NCBI RefSeq assembly: GCF_001612985.1
Contig: NZ_BDBM01000008.1
Span: forward strand, 124,001-188,000
DNA from: Nocardia gamkensis NBRC 108242
GTDB taxonomy: Bacteria > Actinomycetota > Actinomycetes > Mycobacteriales > Mycobacteriaceae
Direction of reading: 5' to 3'
DNA: 64,000 bases
Shown here piece after piece: positions 43,279-52,900 of this stretch. The notes under the pieces were generated by a model. The model saw only the letters and a list, made by a program, of their open reading frames with translations, was not told the DNA's origin and did not search any database. A program made the translations under genes and the position numbers. The number at the start of each line of letters is the position of its first letter. The stretch's first letter is position 1.

Positions 43279-44005
43279 ACCGCTCGATCAACGGCAGCGT
43301 GCGCAACTGACGTTCCAGATGCCACTGCAAATGCGCCGCGACCAGGCCGCTGGCCTGTCGCCGCACCGCCTCGGGCGTCGCCTCGACCTGCTCCCATTCC
43401 CCGCGCAACAACGCGACCAGCAGGTCGAGCACCCCCGGCGCGGGCGTCGCCGCCCCCGGGGGACGGCAATGCACACACACCGCGCCTCCGGCCGCGACGT
43501 GGAAAGCGCGATGTGGACCCGGTGTCGCGCACTTGGCGCACTCGTCCAATGCGGGTGCCCAGCCCGCGAAACCCATGGCGCGCAACAGGAACGCGTCCAG
43601 GATCAGTTCGTGCGGGCGCTGTTTGGCCGCGATGGCGCGCAGGGCGCTCGCGGTGAGCGCGTGCAGCCGGGGCGCGGGCGCGCGCTCCTCCCCCGCCAGA
43701 CGCTCGGCGGTCTCCAGTACCGCGCACGCGGTGGTGTAGCGCCCGTAGTCGTCGATGATGTCGGCGGCGAACGCCTCCATCGTGTGCACCTGGGTGACGG
43801 TGTCCAACGTGCGCCCGGGGTGCAGTTGCACGTCGATGTAGGAGAACGGCTCCAACCGGGCCCCGAACCTCGACTTGGTGCGCCGCACCCCCTTGGCGAC
43901 CGCGCGAACCAGGCCGTGCTGCCGCGTGAGCAGCGTGACGATGCGGTCCGCCTCACCCAGCTTGTGCTGGCGCACCACAACCGCCTCGTCCCGATACAAA
44001 CGCAC
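43235..44005 (-). CDS. recO: DNA repair protein RecO
   Basis: A 256-residue RecO, part of RecFOR, which loads RecA on gapped DNA. The N-terminal OB fold begins LYRDEAVVVRQHKLGEADRI and VTLLTRQHGLVRAVAKGVRR; the middle is helical; a zinc-binding pair is present (CAKC and CVHC). The end is extended and Pro/Arg-rich. GTG start 44005. It keeps the M. tuberculosis position next to uppS (Rv2362c) but is separated from it by the inserted HTH gene. Confidence 0.93.
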   Translation of the reverse strand: MRLYRDEAVVVRQHKLGEADRIVTLLTRQHGLVRAVAKGVRRTKSRFGARLEPFSYIDVQLHPGRTLDTVTQVHTMEAFAADIIDDYGRYTTACAVLETAERLAGEERAPAPRLHALTASALRAIAAKQRPHELILDAFLLRAMGFAGWAPALDECAKCATPGPHRAFHVAAGGAVCVHCRPPGAATPAPGVLDLLVALLRGEWEQVEATPEAVRRQASGLVAAHLQWHLERQLRTLPLIERSTPRIEALPGAARS

Positions 44006-44067
44006 GGGCTGAGTCTAATTGCAGCGCCTGCGGCGCTGCGTGTTCGCGGCCCCTTTATGGCTCGCGC

Positions 44068-44288
44068 GCGTCGGCACGCGCACTGCGAACATCGGGCACG
44101 CGGCCCCAGCCGGAAGACGGTTCGTCCTGCGGCCACCCATACGAGGTGAGTTGATTTCTGCCAGTGCCAACGGCGCATGCTCGGTCTCGCTTCGCTCGAA
44201 ACCGGGAGTTGCCGTCAGCCGGGGGCGTCGGCATGCGAACTCCGGACATCGGGCACGCGGCCCCAGCCGGAAGACGGTTCGTCGTGCG
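44068..44288. repeat. 64-bp direct repeat, two copies
   Basis: Copies at 44068-44131 and 44225-44288 are the same length and nearly identical, both containing ACATCGGGCACGCGGCCCCA and AGCCGGAAGACGGTTCGTC, with about five mismatches near the 5' side. The unit spacing is 157 bases. It lies in an otherwise empty stretch between recO and two small membrane genes. No coding function is visible. It may be a duplicated regulatory segment or a remnant of an integration or slippage event. Confidence 0.8.
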
Positions 44289-44334
44289 AGTCCGGCCGCT
44301 TGACGCACGCGCTCAGCAGTTCGGTGCGTGGTCC

Positions 44335-44535
44335 TCACCTGGCCAAGAAGTGCCAGCCGAGCCATGCCCATATGAGCACGGCGGTGATTCTCGTTGTTCG
44401 CGTGAGGGTCACGTACGCGATCGTTTCGCCGAGGGACGCGACCGGATCCCGGCGCAGTCGCGTCAGCAGGATCGCGACGAGTGCGGCCGCCGCGATCAGG
44501 CCGAATCCGAGGAGGATGACGGCTCGGTCGCTCAT
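44335..44535 (-). CDS. small two-helix membrane protein (DUF6186-like)
   Basis: A 66-residue protein: MSDRAVILLGFGLIAAAALV, a cytoplasmic turn (TRLRRDPVASLGETIAYVTL) and a second helix (ITAVLIWAWLGWHFLAR). The GETIA...WAWLGWHF pattern is, from memory, the DUF6186 family of actinobacterial membrane proteins, whose function is unknown. Its ATG overlaps the stop of the next upstream gene (ATGA). It is probably translated with that gene. Confidence 0.7.
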   Translation of the reverse strand: MSDRAVILLGFGLIAAAALVAILLTRLRRDPVASLGETIAYVTLTRTTRITAVLIWAWLGWHFLAR

Positions 44536-44945
44536 CTCGACACCAGCCACCCCCCGGCGCCGAGCCACACCAGCCAGCCGGCGAGCCGCAGCGGCCATTG
44601 TTCGAGCGCCGGATCCAGCAGCGTGGACAGTGTCGGGTGCTCATCGCTCGGCTGATTCAGGGCGGGCTGCCGCGACAATGCGTAGACCTCCCACGCCAAC
44701 ACCGCCACCAGCAGCGCCGACCACACAGCCACGCCACGTCGGAGCCGGGGGGTGCACGGCGGCCGCGCGCTTCGCCCGCGGAACGCCAGCACCAGCGCGC
44801 CCAGCGCCGCCACCGCCACGATCGCGGTCGCAGGCCTGCTGAACGGGCGGGTCGCGGCACCACCTGCCGCCAGCAGGAGACCCACGGTCAGCGCCGTCGC
44901 ACGCCACGGGAGTCGATATGCCGAGCGCGCCGGTTGCTCAGTCAC
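44532..44945 (-). CDS. small multi-pass membrane protein, unknown function
   Basis: A 137-residue protein with about four hydrophobic segments: WRATALTVGLLLAAGGAA, ATAIVAVAALGALVLAF, VAVWSALLVAVLAWEVYAL and LRLAGWLVWLGAGGWLV. No family is recognised with confidence. It overlaps the DUF6186-like gene and likely forms a two-gene operon, so the two may form a membrane complex. Basic loops suggest the N-terminus is inside the cell. Confidence 0.65.
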   Translation of the reverse strand: MTEQPARSAYRLPWRATALTVGLLLAAGGAATRPFSRPATAIVAVAALGALVLAFRGRSARPPCTPRLRRGVAVWSALLVAVLAWEVYALSRQPALNQPSDEHPTLSTLLDPALEQWPLRLAGWLVWLGAGGWLVSR

Positions 44946-45177
44946 GTGCGCAGAATAAGGCCGTGCGTGGCCGGATTCGGGGAGGCAAGGCGCCTACCTC
45001 ATGGCGACGTGTCGGGCGCTGTTCCCGGCGCACCACGCGCGGTCATATGGACTCCCGACCGGCTCGATCCCCCAGGACGGCGGGTCTTCGTGATCGTTCG
45101 GCTGTCCGCGGTCACCCCGGAACCACGAGCGAGCGGCGCCGTCCGAGACCGACGCGGCCGAGCACAGCCGGAGCAAT

Positions 45178-45783
45178 TCAACCGCTGGTGCGCAGGAGTC
45201 CCGAGATCAGCAACAGCACCGACTCCTGTGCCTCGGCGCGGGCGCGATCGGGGTCTTCGGCGTGCGCGACGATCAAGGAGGCCTCGCTGATCACGCTGAC
45301 GACGAGCTGGGCCAGTACGGGGATGGGGGCGTCGGCGATCAACCCGGCGGCGCGGGCGCGCTCGAGTTGCCTGGTGATCAGGCCGAGGCCGTGCGCGGAT
45401 TCGAATTCGCGCCAGGCCTGCCAGCCGAGCACGGCGGGGGCGTCGGTGAGGGCGATCCGCAGCATCGCCGGGCGCTGGCAGATCTCCAGGAAAAGCGCGA
45501 GCCCCACCGCCATTCCGGCCATCACGTCCTCGGAATCGACCGCCGCGATGGCGTTCTCGATCTCCTCGGTGATCTCGACCTCGATCTGCTCCAGTACCGC
45601 GAGGAACAGTCCCCGTTTGTCGCCGTAGTGGTGGTGCAGCGCGCCCCGGGTGACGCCTGCCTCGGTGACCAGCCCTTCGGCCGAGGTTCCGGCGAAGCCG
45701 CGCTCGGTGAACAGGCGGCGTCCCGCCTGTTCGAGCGCGGCCCTGGTTGCGCGAGACCGGTCTTCCTGGCTACGGCGTGGCAT
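45178..45783 (-). CDS. TetR-family repressor of the hydrolase operon
   Basis: A 201-residue repressor with a clean helix-turn-helix (ATRAALEQAGRRLFTERGFA, GTSAEGLVTEAGVTRGALHH, HYGDKRGLF) and a helical ligand domain. Its start lies inside the end of the hydrolase gene (14-base overlap), so it is expressed from the hydrolase promoter. The perfect palindrome in front of the hydrolase gene is a likely operator, making this an autoregulated operon. The ligand is probably the substrate of the hydrolase or something related. Confidence 0.92.
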   Translation of the reverse strand: MPRRSQEDRSRATRAALEQAGRRLFTERGFAGTSAEGLVTEAGVTRGALHHHYGDKRGLFLAVLEQIEVEITEEIENAIAAVDSEDVMAGMAVGLALFLEICQRPAMLRIALTDAPAVLGWQAWREFESAHGLGLITRQLERARAAGLIADAPIPVLAQLVVSVISEASLIVAHAEDPDRARAEAQESVLLLISGLLRTSG

Positions 45784-46636
45784 GCAGCCGAGTGAACTCC
45801 AGGATCGATTCGGCGAGCAACTCGGGCTGGTCCTCCGACACGAAGGTGTAGGAGTCGTCGATGAGCTTCAGTTGCGCGTCCGGCAGGTCGCGGGCCAGGC
45901 GTTCGGCGAACGAAATCGGGAACAGCCGGTCCTCGCGCGCCCAGGCCAACAGCACCGGGATGTCGACGTCGGCGAAGTGGCGCGCGGCTTCCAGCGTGTA
46001 GCGGCGATGCGCCGATTTCAGGAAGCGGCGCAGGTCTTTCCGGATCGCGGCGGAATTGCGGCTCGGCAGCAGATAGGAGTCCACGATCTCGGGCGGAACG
46101 GGCCGCTTGGTGACCCATCCGAAGGCCAGCGGCAGGCGGTGCAGCGCCCGGATCCGCAGCGCCTCGGTGAGGGGGCGCAGCGATCCCGGGATCTTCGCCA
46201 GCAGCGGAAGCGACGTGAACTGCTGCGGCAGGAAGCTCTCGTAGCTGTCCACCGAGACGAGCACGACGCGGCCGACGCGGGACCGGTCGCGGGTCAGCAG
46301 CACCTGGGTGATCGCTCCGCCGGTGTCGTTGGCGACCAGGGTGACGTCGGTGAGGTCGAGACGTTCGAGGAACGCCGCGATGAGATCGGCGATGCCGATG
46401 GGGGTCAGTTCCGCGTCCGGGACCGGGATCTCGTGCGAGCCCAGCGGCCAGTCCGGTGCCAGGCAGCGGTATCCGGCCGCGGCGACCACGGGCACGACTT
46501 TGCGCCAGACGTCCGCGTTGACGAGCAGGCCGTGCACGAAGACGACCGGAGCGCCCTCCCCCGTCTCGTGATAGCGAATGCGGCCGCCGGGCAGATCCAC
46601 CTCGTGGGTGCGGCCGAGAGCTGTGCTGGTTGCCAT
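45770..46636 (-). CDS. alpha/beta-hydrolase with Asp nucleophile (dehalogenase/epoxide hydrolase-like)
   Basis: A 288-residue alpha/beta-hydrolase. The oxyanion region is VVFVHGLLVNADVWRKVV; the nucleophile elbow is LVANDTGGAITQ, with Asp where serine hydrolases have Ser, as in haloalkane dehalogenases and epoxide hydrolases; the acid/His part is LLAWAREDRLFP followed by DDSYTFVSEDQPELL, where the final His is not obvious. The substrate is unknown. It is the first gene of a two-gene operon with TetR and lies behind a palindromic operator. Confidence 0.85.
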   Translation of the reverse strand: MATSTALGRTHEVDLPGGRIRYHETGEGAPVVFVHGLLVNADVWRKVVPVVAAAGYRCLAPDWPLGSHEIPVPDAELTPIGIADLIAAFLERLDLTDVTLVANDTGGAITQVLLTRDRSRVGRVVLVSVDSYESFLPQQFTSLPLLAKIPGSLRPLTEALRIRALHRLPLAFGWVTKRPVPPEIVDSYLLPSRNSAAIRKDLRRFLKSAHRRYTLEAARHFADVDIPVLLAWAREDRLFPISFAERLARDLPDAQLKLIDDSYTFVSEDQPELLAESILEFTRLHATP

Positions 46637-46671
46637 GGGTCCTCCCAGTGGTCGGGTTCCCGTCCACTGTT

Positions 46672-46692
46672 ACATACATACCGTATGTATGT
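46672..46692 (-). promoter_or_regulatory. perfect 21-bp palindromic TetR operator
   Basis: ACATACATAC and GTATGTATGT flank a single central C, forming two exactly complementary 10-bp arms. It lies 36 bases before the hydrolase start on the minus strand, where a promoter is expected. The sequence is strikingly A/T-rich in this genome and matches the length of operators for TetR dimers. Confidence 0.85.
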
Positions 46693-46711
46693 CTAGATGC
46701 GGCTCGATGGA

Positions 46712-47077
46712 TCAGCGGAAGACAGCCTCCACCGCGTCCTTCGAGGCCATCACCGCGGTCGCCAAGGAGGCGACGCCCGCGACGGACTCTCCGACCGCGT
46801 GCAGGACACCGGTGAGAACGATCCGGTTCGGCCGATCCTTCGCCGCCTCGACCGCCGCGCGCCGAGTCGTCTCCTCGACCAGCTGCCGGTCCTCCAGGTC
46901 GATGTCGCACCCACTGATCCGGTCGAGCAGATCGCTCAGCGAAGAACGCAGATCCTCCACCGCCTTCGATGGGGCCGCACCGTCGCTGCCGATCCGCCTC
47001 CGTCGGGAACGCACACCACAGTTCCCGCAGAACGGGTAGCCGTGGCGGTTGAAATGCTGACACTCGGCGCATCGCAC
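46712..47077 (-). CDS. zinc-ribbon protein with helical C-terminus
   Basis: A 121-residue protein. Two CxxC pairs at the N-terminus (CAECQHFNRHGYPFCGNCG) form a zinc ribbon, followed by RSRRRRI and a helical, Ser/Glu-rich region (LRSSLSDLLDRISGCDIDLE, RQLVEETTRRAAVEAAKDRP) with a hydrophobic Ala/Val/Ser end. GTG 47077 begins the ribbon but has a weak ribosome-binding site. The frame stays open upstream into the ThiF gene, so the true start may differ. Function unknown; it follows the ThiF gene with 134 bases between. Confidence 0.6.
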   Translation of the reverse strand: MRCAECQHFNRHGYPFCGNCGVRSRRRRIGSDGAAPSKAVEDLRSSLSDLLDRISGCDIDLEDRQLVEETTRRAAVEAAKDRPNRIVLTGVLHAVGESVAGVASLATAVMASKDAVEAVFR

Positions 47078-47211
47078 CTCGCCAGCCGAACATCCGGCTC
47101 GGGTCGAGCCGAGCGGAACCCGGAAGCCGTGCCAGGTATGGTCGGACACCGCCGTACCCGGGTTCGTTTCGGCTCGACACGAATCCTTGTCGGCAAGATC
47201 TTGCTCCAGCA

Positions 47212-48342
47212 CTAGGGGATGCCGAGCATCGCGCGGAACTCCGCCTCTCCCAGCTCGTTCCACCGCTCCCGCGTTCCCCGCAGCAGCGTGTCGAGATCCA
47301 CTCGGTACCTGCCGGAGGACAAGCTGCTACCGCAGGCGATCAACCGTGCGGCCAGGCCGGCCAGCGCCCCCGCGAGAGTCACCGCGGTGGCCAACTGCGG
47401 CCACGAGGGCAGGCTGCGGCCGACTTCGGTCAGCGAGTAGCGCGTCCGCGGCGTGACGTCGCTGCCGACGATGGCGGTGGCCAGTTCGATCCGTCGCGCC
47501 GGATCGCGCAGCTCGGTCGCCGTCAGGTCGGTCAGATCGCCCGCCCGGCCGTGCAGGAGCGGATAGTCCGGTTCCAGGTCGTAGCGCTCCACGTCGACGA
47601 AGGAGCTGTCGCCGTGATCGGTCGCCATCACCACGGGGATGCCGAGCGCGCGGGCGCGCTTGCGGATGTCCACTTTCAGCGCGAGGTCGTCCATCTCCTC
47701 GATGAGGACGGTCAGGGGCGCGGAGCCTCCCGGCCCACCCAAGTAGTCCGAGGCGTTCTCCGGCCGGTACCCCTGGGGGAAGGCGGTGATCTCGCTATAG
47801 GGGTCCAGCTCCAACGTACGGCGTTGCGCCAGCGTGAGTTTGGGTTCGCCCAGATCGCACACCGAGGCCTGGAGCCTGTTGAGGTTGGTGCATCCGAGAG
47901 TGTCGTGCTCGGCGAGCCGGAACCGCCGGGCGCCGGACAACGCGCAGACCGCCAGCGCGGAAGCGCCCACACTGAGCCCGGCCACTCCCACCACGGCGTC
48001 CGACCAGGCCCGTTGCTCGTCACCGGTCAGCAGGTGCCGGTTCCTGGCCGTGCGCAACCGCCAGAACTGCTCGCGGTCGGGCAGTTCGACGATGGTCCGG
48101 CGCCACGGGTACACGATGTAGCGGCTGATCCGGTCTACGGCCGCACCGTCCCGCCCCGAGGTCAGGTAGTCCTCCAGCGCTGCCGCCGCGGCCGGGGTCC
48201 CCGCGGCGAGTTCGGGCCGCTCGATCAACGCGAGTTCCCTTGCCGCGCTCGCCCAGCCGTCGACCAGCCGGTACCCGGATCCGGGTGCGCACAGTTCGGC
48301 GATGCGCCGCTCGTCGTCTGCCGGATGCAGGATTTCGATCAT
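47212..48342 (-). CDS. ThiF/E1-like adenylating enzyme
   Basis: A 376-residue ThiF/MoeB/E1 superfamily protein. The Rossmann nucleotide loop is VVGVAGLSVGASALAV, followed by the acceptor Asp and Arg (FRLAEHDTLGCTNLNRLQAS) and Lys (GEPKLTLAQ). The N-terminal ~100 residues are not recognised. No clear CxxC zinc pair or catalytic Cys loop is evident. ThiF-type enzymes adenylate a peptide C-terminus or carboxylate. The ATG overlaps the upstream PaaK-like stop (ATGA), so the two are co-translated. A ThiF-like and a PaaK-like adenylating enzyme together suggest a small biosynthetic or conjugation step; no ubiquitin-like partner is visible nearby. Confidence 0.82.
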   Translation of the reverse strand: MIEILHPADDERRIAELCAPGSGYRLVDGWASAARELALIERPELAAGTPAAAAALEDYLTSGRDGAAVDRISRYIVYPWRRTIVELPDREQFWRLRTARNRHLLTGDEQRAWSDAVVGVAGLSVGASALAVCALSGARRFRLAEHDTLGCTNLNRLQASVCDLGEPKLTLAQRRTLELDPYSEITAFPQGYRPENASDYLGGPGGSAPLTVLIEEMDDLALKVDIRKRARALGIPVVMATDHGDSSFVDVERYDLEPDYPLLHGRAGDLTDLTATELRDPARRIELATAIVGSDVTPRTRYSLTEVGRSLPSWPQLATAVTLAGALAGLAARLIACGSSLSSGRYRVDLDTLLRGTRERWNELGEAEFRAMLGIP

Positions 48343-49778
48343 GACCGCGTCCCCGTCCACCGGTGCTTGACGCCCGTCTCGAAGCCCGCGCTGCCGTGCC
48401 GGTGCAGGCTGATCTGCGGCTCGGCGGCCGAGCCGAGCGCCCGATGCAGGCGGCGGTACTCGCTGTTGGTGCGCAACAGGGCATCGACCACCTTCCGCTC
48501 CAGCAGCGCGGTGAATCCGCCCGCGGGGCAGACGCCGTCGCGGAGTTCGACGCGCAGCCGCAAAGTCTGCTCGAATCGTGCGTCCGTGTCGGTCACCAGC
48601 ACGAATTTTCCCGTGACCGTCGGACCGACGTCCGGGTCCTCCAGCGCGGCGCGGATGTTCTCCGGGTAGATCTCCAGCGCGTAGAACGACGCGGCGACGT
48701 CGGTGCGCCGGTGCAGGGCGAGGAACCCGCAGGAGTCGGCGGAGGTGCGCACCGGCAGACGGTGACCGTGCGCATCGAGGACGGCGGCGAGCTCAGCGGC
48801 GGAGAAGATCCGGCCGACATCGTTGATCCGGTAGCGCAGCAACGGGATCGCGGTATCGGCGCTGAACAGGAATCGGCCTTCGGCGTCGACTTCGGTATAC
48901 CGATACTCCGCGTCGTACTCGACGAAGGTCGGCTGCGGGTGCGCCTCGCCGAACAACGCCTCGCTCAGCGCGGGATCCGCGCCGGCCGCGCGACGGACGG
49001 CGACACTGGTGCGCGTCTCGCAACCCATGATGCCCGCGTCGGCGGTGCCGTAGACGACGCGGATCTCCCCCGGCTGCCCCGGCTTGCCGATCCGGTCGAG
49101 CACGTAGTCCCGCCATTCTTCGGTGATGGCCTCGCCCGCCAGCAGAATGCGCAGATTCTGGCGCAGTACCTCGGCGGGCGCCCGATCCAGCACATCCTTG
49201 ACGAACGGGGGGTAACCGGCCAGGACGACCTGGTCGTAGTGCGGGCCCAGTTCGGCGATGTCGGCCAGGATGGTCTCCGGTTCGATGCCGGGTGCGATGG
49301 TCGAGATGCGGTGCCCGCGCTGACGCATCGCGGTGGCCGCCGCGTAGGTGTAGGTGCCGCCGATCCAATTGCCCATCGCGAAGCCGACGACCAACAGCGT
49401 GGACCGCTGCCGCGTCTGGAAGCTGTCGCGGAACACCCGCGAGTAGAGCTCGATCGCCTCTTCCTGGGCGACGAGGTCCCTCGGCCAATAGCTGGGCCGG
49501 CCGGTGGAGCCGGAACTGCACGACCACGTCCCGGCCGAAGCGACGTCGCCGTGCCAGAGCAACATGCGCAACGGGTAGTGCCGCAGGTATTCCGCTTTGG
49601 TCATCGGCGGCAGCGCGGCGAAGTCATCGGCGGTTCTGATGTTTGCCGGTTCGATTCCGCGGCGCGCGAGGAAGTCGGCGTAGGCCGGCACGTGGATCGC
49701 CGCCCGGTGGAAGGTATCCAGGGCGCGGCCGAATCCGGGCCTCGGCCGGGTCGGCAACGACAGTGATGGTGCGGACAT
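48339..49778 (-). CDS. PaaK-like adenylate-forming enzyme
   Basis: A 479-residue protein in the phenylacetate-CoA ligase/coenzyme F390 synthetase branch of adenylate-forming enzymes. Seen are the ATP-binding loop TWSCSSGSTGRPSYWPRD, a Gly/Ala-rich core (IGGTYTYAAATAMRQRGH), the motif IRVVYGTADAGIMGCETR and the late Asp/Arg block FLFSADTAIPLLRYRINDVG. Active members activate a carboxylate with ATP and pass it to CoA or a carrier. Start ATG 49778 is the first with a fair leader. It is first in an operon with the ThiF-like gene and divergent from the nSTAND gene. The substrate acid is not predictable. Confidence 0.82.
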   Translation of the reverse strand: MSAPSLSLPTRPRPGFGRALDTFHRAAIHVPAYADFLARRGIEPANIRTADDFAALPPMTKAEYLRHYPLRMLLWHGDVASAGTWSCSSGSTGRPSYWPRDLVAQEEAIELYSRVFRDSFQTRQRSTLLVVGFAMGNWIGGTYTYAAATAMRQRGHRISTIAPGIEPETILADIAELGPHYDQVVLAGYPPFVKDVLDRAPAEVLRQNLRILLAGEAITEEWRDYVLDRIGKPGQPGEIRVVYGTADAGIMGCETRTSVAVRRAAGADPALSEALFGEAHPQPTFVEYDAEYRYTEVDAEGRFLFSADTAIPLLRYRINDVGRIFSAAELAAVLDAHGHRLPVRTSADSCGFLALHRRTDVAASFYALEIYPENIRAALEDPDVGPTVTGKFVLVTDTDARFEQTLRLRVELRDGVCPAGGFTALLERKVVDALLRTNSEYRRLHRALGSAAEPQISLHRHGSAGFETGVKHRWTGTRS

Positions 49779-49939
49779 GGTGGCTGTTTCCTTTCCTCCC
49801 ACTGCGGCGATGCGCGGAGCACGTTCGCGGCGTGGGTTCAGGAAATAGCCTCTGAGCAGTGCGTACGGTCGAGAAAGAAGTCAATACAAGGTCCATACGA
49901 CACGCCGCGCCGCCGCCCGGATCTCGCTAGACTCCGGTC

Positions 49940-52900
49940 ATGACCGATGGGGGCGGGAGGCGGGTGGATCCTCGATCCATCTCCACCCGAGAGGAATTCG
50001 CGGCGGCCTTCACACGGCTGCGCACTACCGCCGGGTTGACCGTCCGCCAGGTCGTCGACGACTCGGGAGGCCTGCACGGCACGGTTAGCGGATGGTTCGC
50101 CGGTCACCATGTGCCGACCGAGCAGAACGAGCGGATGTTCCGGGATGTGCTGACGGCGTGCGGCGTTCGTGACCCGGAGGGGCAACAGCGGTGGCTCGCG
50201 GCGGTCCGGCAGGTGCGTCCGACGAGCGGACGCAGGCGTAGCCAGGGACCTGTGCCATACCGGGGCCTGGAACCTTTTCGACCCGATGACGCCGAATGGC
50301 TCTTCGGCCGCGCCGAACTCACGGCGGATCTGCGACAGCGCGTTTCGTCGCTCGCCGGATCCGAGCAGCGGATACTCATCGTCACCGGCGCCTCCGGCTC
50401 GGGGAAGTCCTCGCTGCTGCGCGCCGGACTGCTACCCGCGCTCCGGCGCGAAGGCCGCACGGCCGCGGTGGTCACTCCGGGCGCGCATCCGGCACAGGTA
50501 CTCCAAGACCCCGCCGACGTCCTGGTCATCGATCAGTTCGAGGAGACCTGGACACTGTGCCTCGACGACGGCGAGCGAGCCGACTTCCTGGCCGCGCTCG
50601 CGGGCGACGCGAGCGGCCGAACCCACGTGCTGGGACTGCGCGCGGATTTCTACCGCCACGCCGCCGAAGAGCCGTTCTTGCACCACGCGCTGGCGCATCA
50701 TTCGGTCCTGGTCGGGCCCCTGAGCAAACAGGCGCTGTGCGACGTCATCATCGAGCCGGCCCGCAAAGCGAACTGGACCGTGGAAGACGAACTCGTGCAG
50801 TTGCTGATCGTGGAACTCGCGCCGCGCGGGTCCGCCGAAGCTCACGACACCGGCGCTCTCCCCTTGCTGTCGCATGCTCTGCTGGAGACCTGGCAGCGGT
50901 CCAGCCGCCGGAAGATGACCGTCGCCGACTACAACGCCGTCGGCGGAATCGCGGGCGCCATCGAGCAGACCGCCGAGACCGTGTATCGCGGTCTCACCGA
51001 GCCGCAGCGGCAGATCACCCGCCGCACGTTCCTGCGACTGCTCAACATCGACGACGATGTCACCACCCGTCGCCGGGTGCAACGCCAGGAGCTGTTCTTC
51101 GACCACGACTCCGTCGCGAACGTGAACACCGTGATCGAGCGGTTCGCCACGCACCGCCTGCTCACCGTCGAGGAAGAGACCGTCGCGATCACGCACGAGG
51201 CGCTGATCGGCGCCTGGTCCCGGATGCACCGGTGGCTCGACGAGGATCGTGAGAGCCTGGCCGTACACCGCAGGCTGACCCAGGCCACCCAGGTCTGGCT
51301 CGACAACAACGAGGACCCCAGCGCGCTGCTCGGACCCGCGAGGCTGGAGTTCGTCCAGGAGTGGACGCGCGACGACGGACATCGGCGAGACCTCAACCAG
51401 CACGAACGCGACTACATCGCCGCCAGTATCGCCCATCAGGCGGAGATCCGGGCCGGAGAACGCCGCCGCACCCGGATCTTGCAGCGGATGGTCGCCGGCT
51501 TGGCGACCGCGCTGATCGCGACGATCGTCTTGACCGGTGTCGCACTGGTGGCCCGGTCGAACGCCGCGCACGCGCGAGACGAGGCGCTGTCGCGCCAGAT
51601 CGCGCTCCAAGCGGAGCGACTGCGCGGCACCGATCCCGCGCTCTCGGCGCAGCTCGCGCTCGCGGCCTTCCGCATCCAGCCCACCCTCGAAGCCCGCTCC
51701 GCGCTCTTGGACAGCACCGCGGTGCAGACGCCGACCCGGCTGCTCGGACCCGACGGCGGCACGCTGGTGGCCACCGACCGCTCCGGAGTCGTGCTCGCCG
51801 TCGGTCGCAGCGACGCCACGATCGACCTGCACCGCCTGCACAGGAGCACCCGTTCCGGGCAGCCCGGATCGGCGGATTTCCGCAGCCGCATTCCCGCGCC
51901 CCGGCCGGGAGCGGTTCTCGGCTCCGTGACGATGACGCCCGACGGCGCACTGCTGGCCGCGGCATTCGGCAGCCACATCGATCTCTGGGACATCGCGAAC
52001 CAGGACGCACCCCGGGCGCTGGCCACCCTCGCCGGAACCGGCGTCCAGTACCGCACCCTCGATCTCGGTCCCGACAAGCGTTCCCTCGCCGCGACGACCA
52101 CCACAGCGGAGATCGTCCGATGGGACATCACCGACCCCCGGCAGCCGATTCCGTTGCCCGCCTGGCAACTTCCCGCGGGCGCACCCGTCATCGCGTTCGC
52201 CCCGAACGGGAAACTTCTCGCCGCCGCGGGAAACGCGGGCGCACTGCGCATCTGGGCCACCGGCCGGGACTCTCCGCTGACGGACATTCCGCCCGACGGT
52301 TCCACGGCGCAAGCATTGTCGCTGCGATTCAGTCCGGACAGCTCCGTTCTCGCCGTCCCCGGACGCGCCAACGAGGTACGCCGCTGGGATGTGCGCGACC
52401 CGGCCGCCCCGGCGCCACTGCCCGCGCTGCGTGGATTCACCAGTTATGTCAACGACGTCGCCTTCAGCCCGGACGGCACACGGCTGGCCGCGGTCAGCTC
52501 GGACAACAAGACGCACGTGTGGCGCCTGGACACCGACCAACTGGAGATGGAACTGCCCAACCCGGTCATCGTGGTGTCGGTGCGCTTCGCCCTCGACGCG
52601 CACGCACTGATCACGGGCAGTCTCGACGGCACCGTCCGGATCTGGCCGCTGCCCGGCCCGGTCCTGCGCGGGGCACAGAGCGTGGTCTTCCAGACACCGA
52701 TCGATCGCAGCGGGAAGCTCTTGCTCGTCGGCACCGGCGCGGGCGACGGCAGCGCCCACCTGTGGAACCTCGGCGATCCCGCAGCACCCGTCGAATACGC
52801 CGCGCTGCCCGTCGGCGCGGATGAGAAGAGTTGCGGAGCGGTCGCGCTGGCGATGGACGGTTCGACGGCCGCGGTCGGCACCCGTGCCGGGCACGTACTG

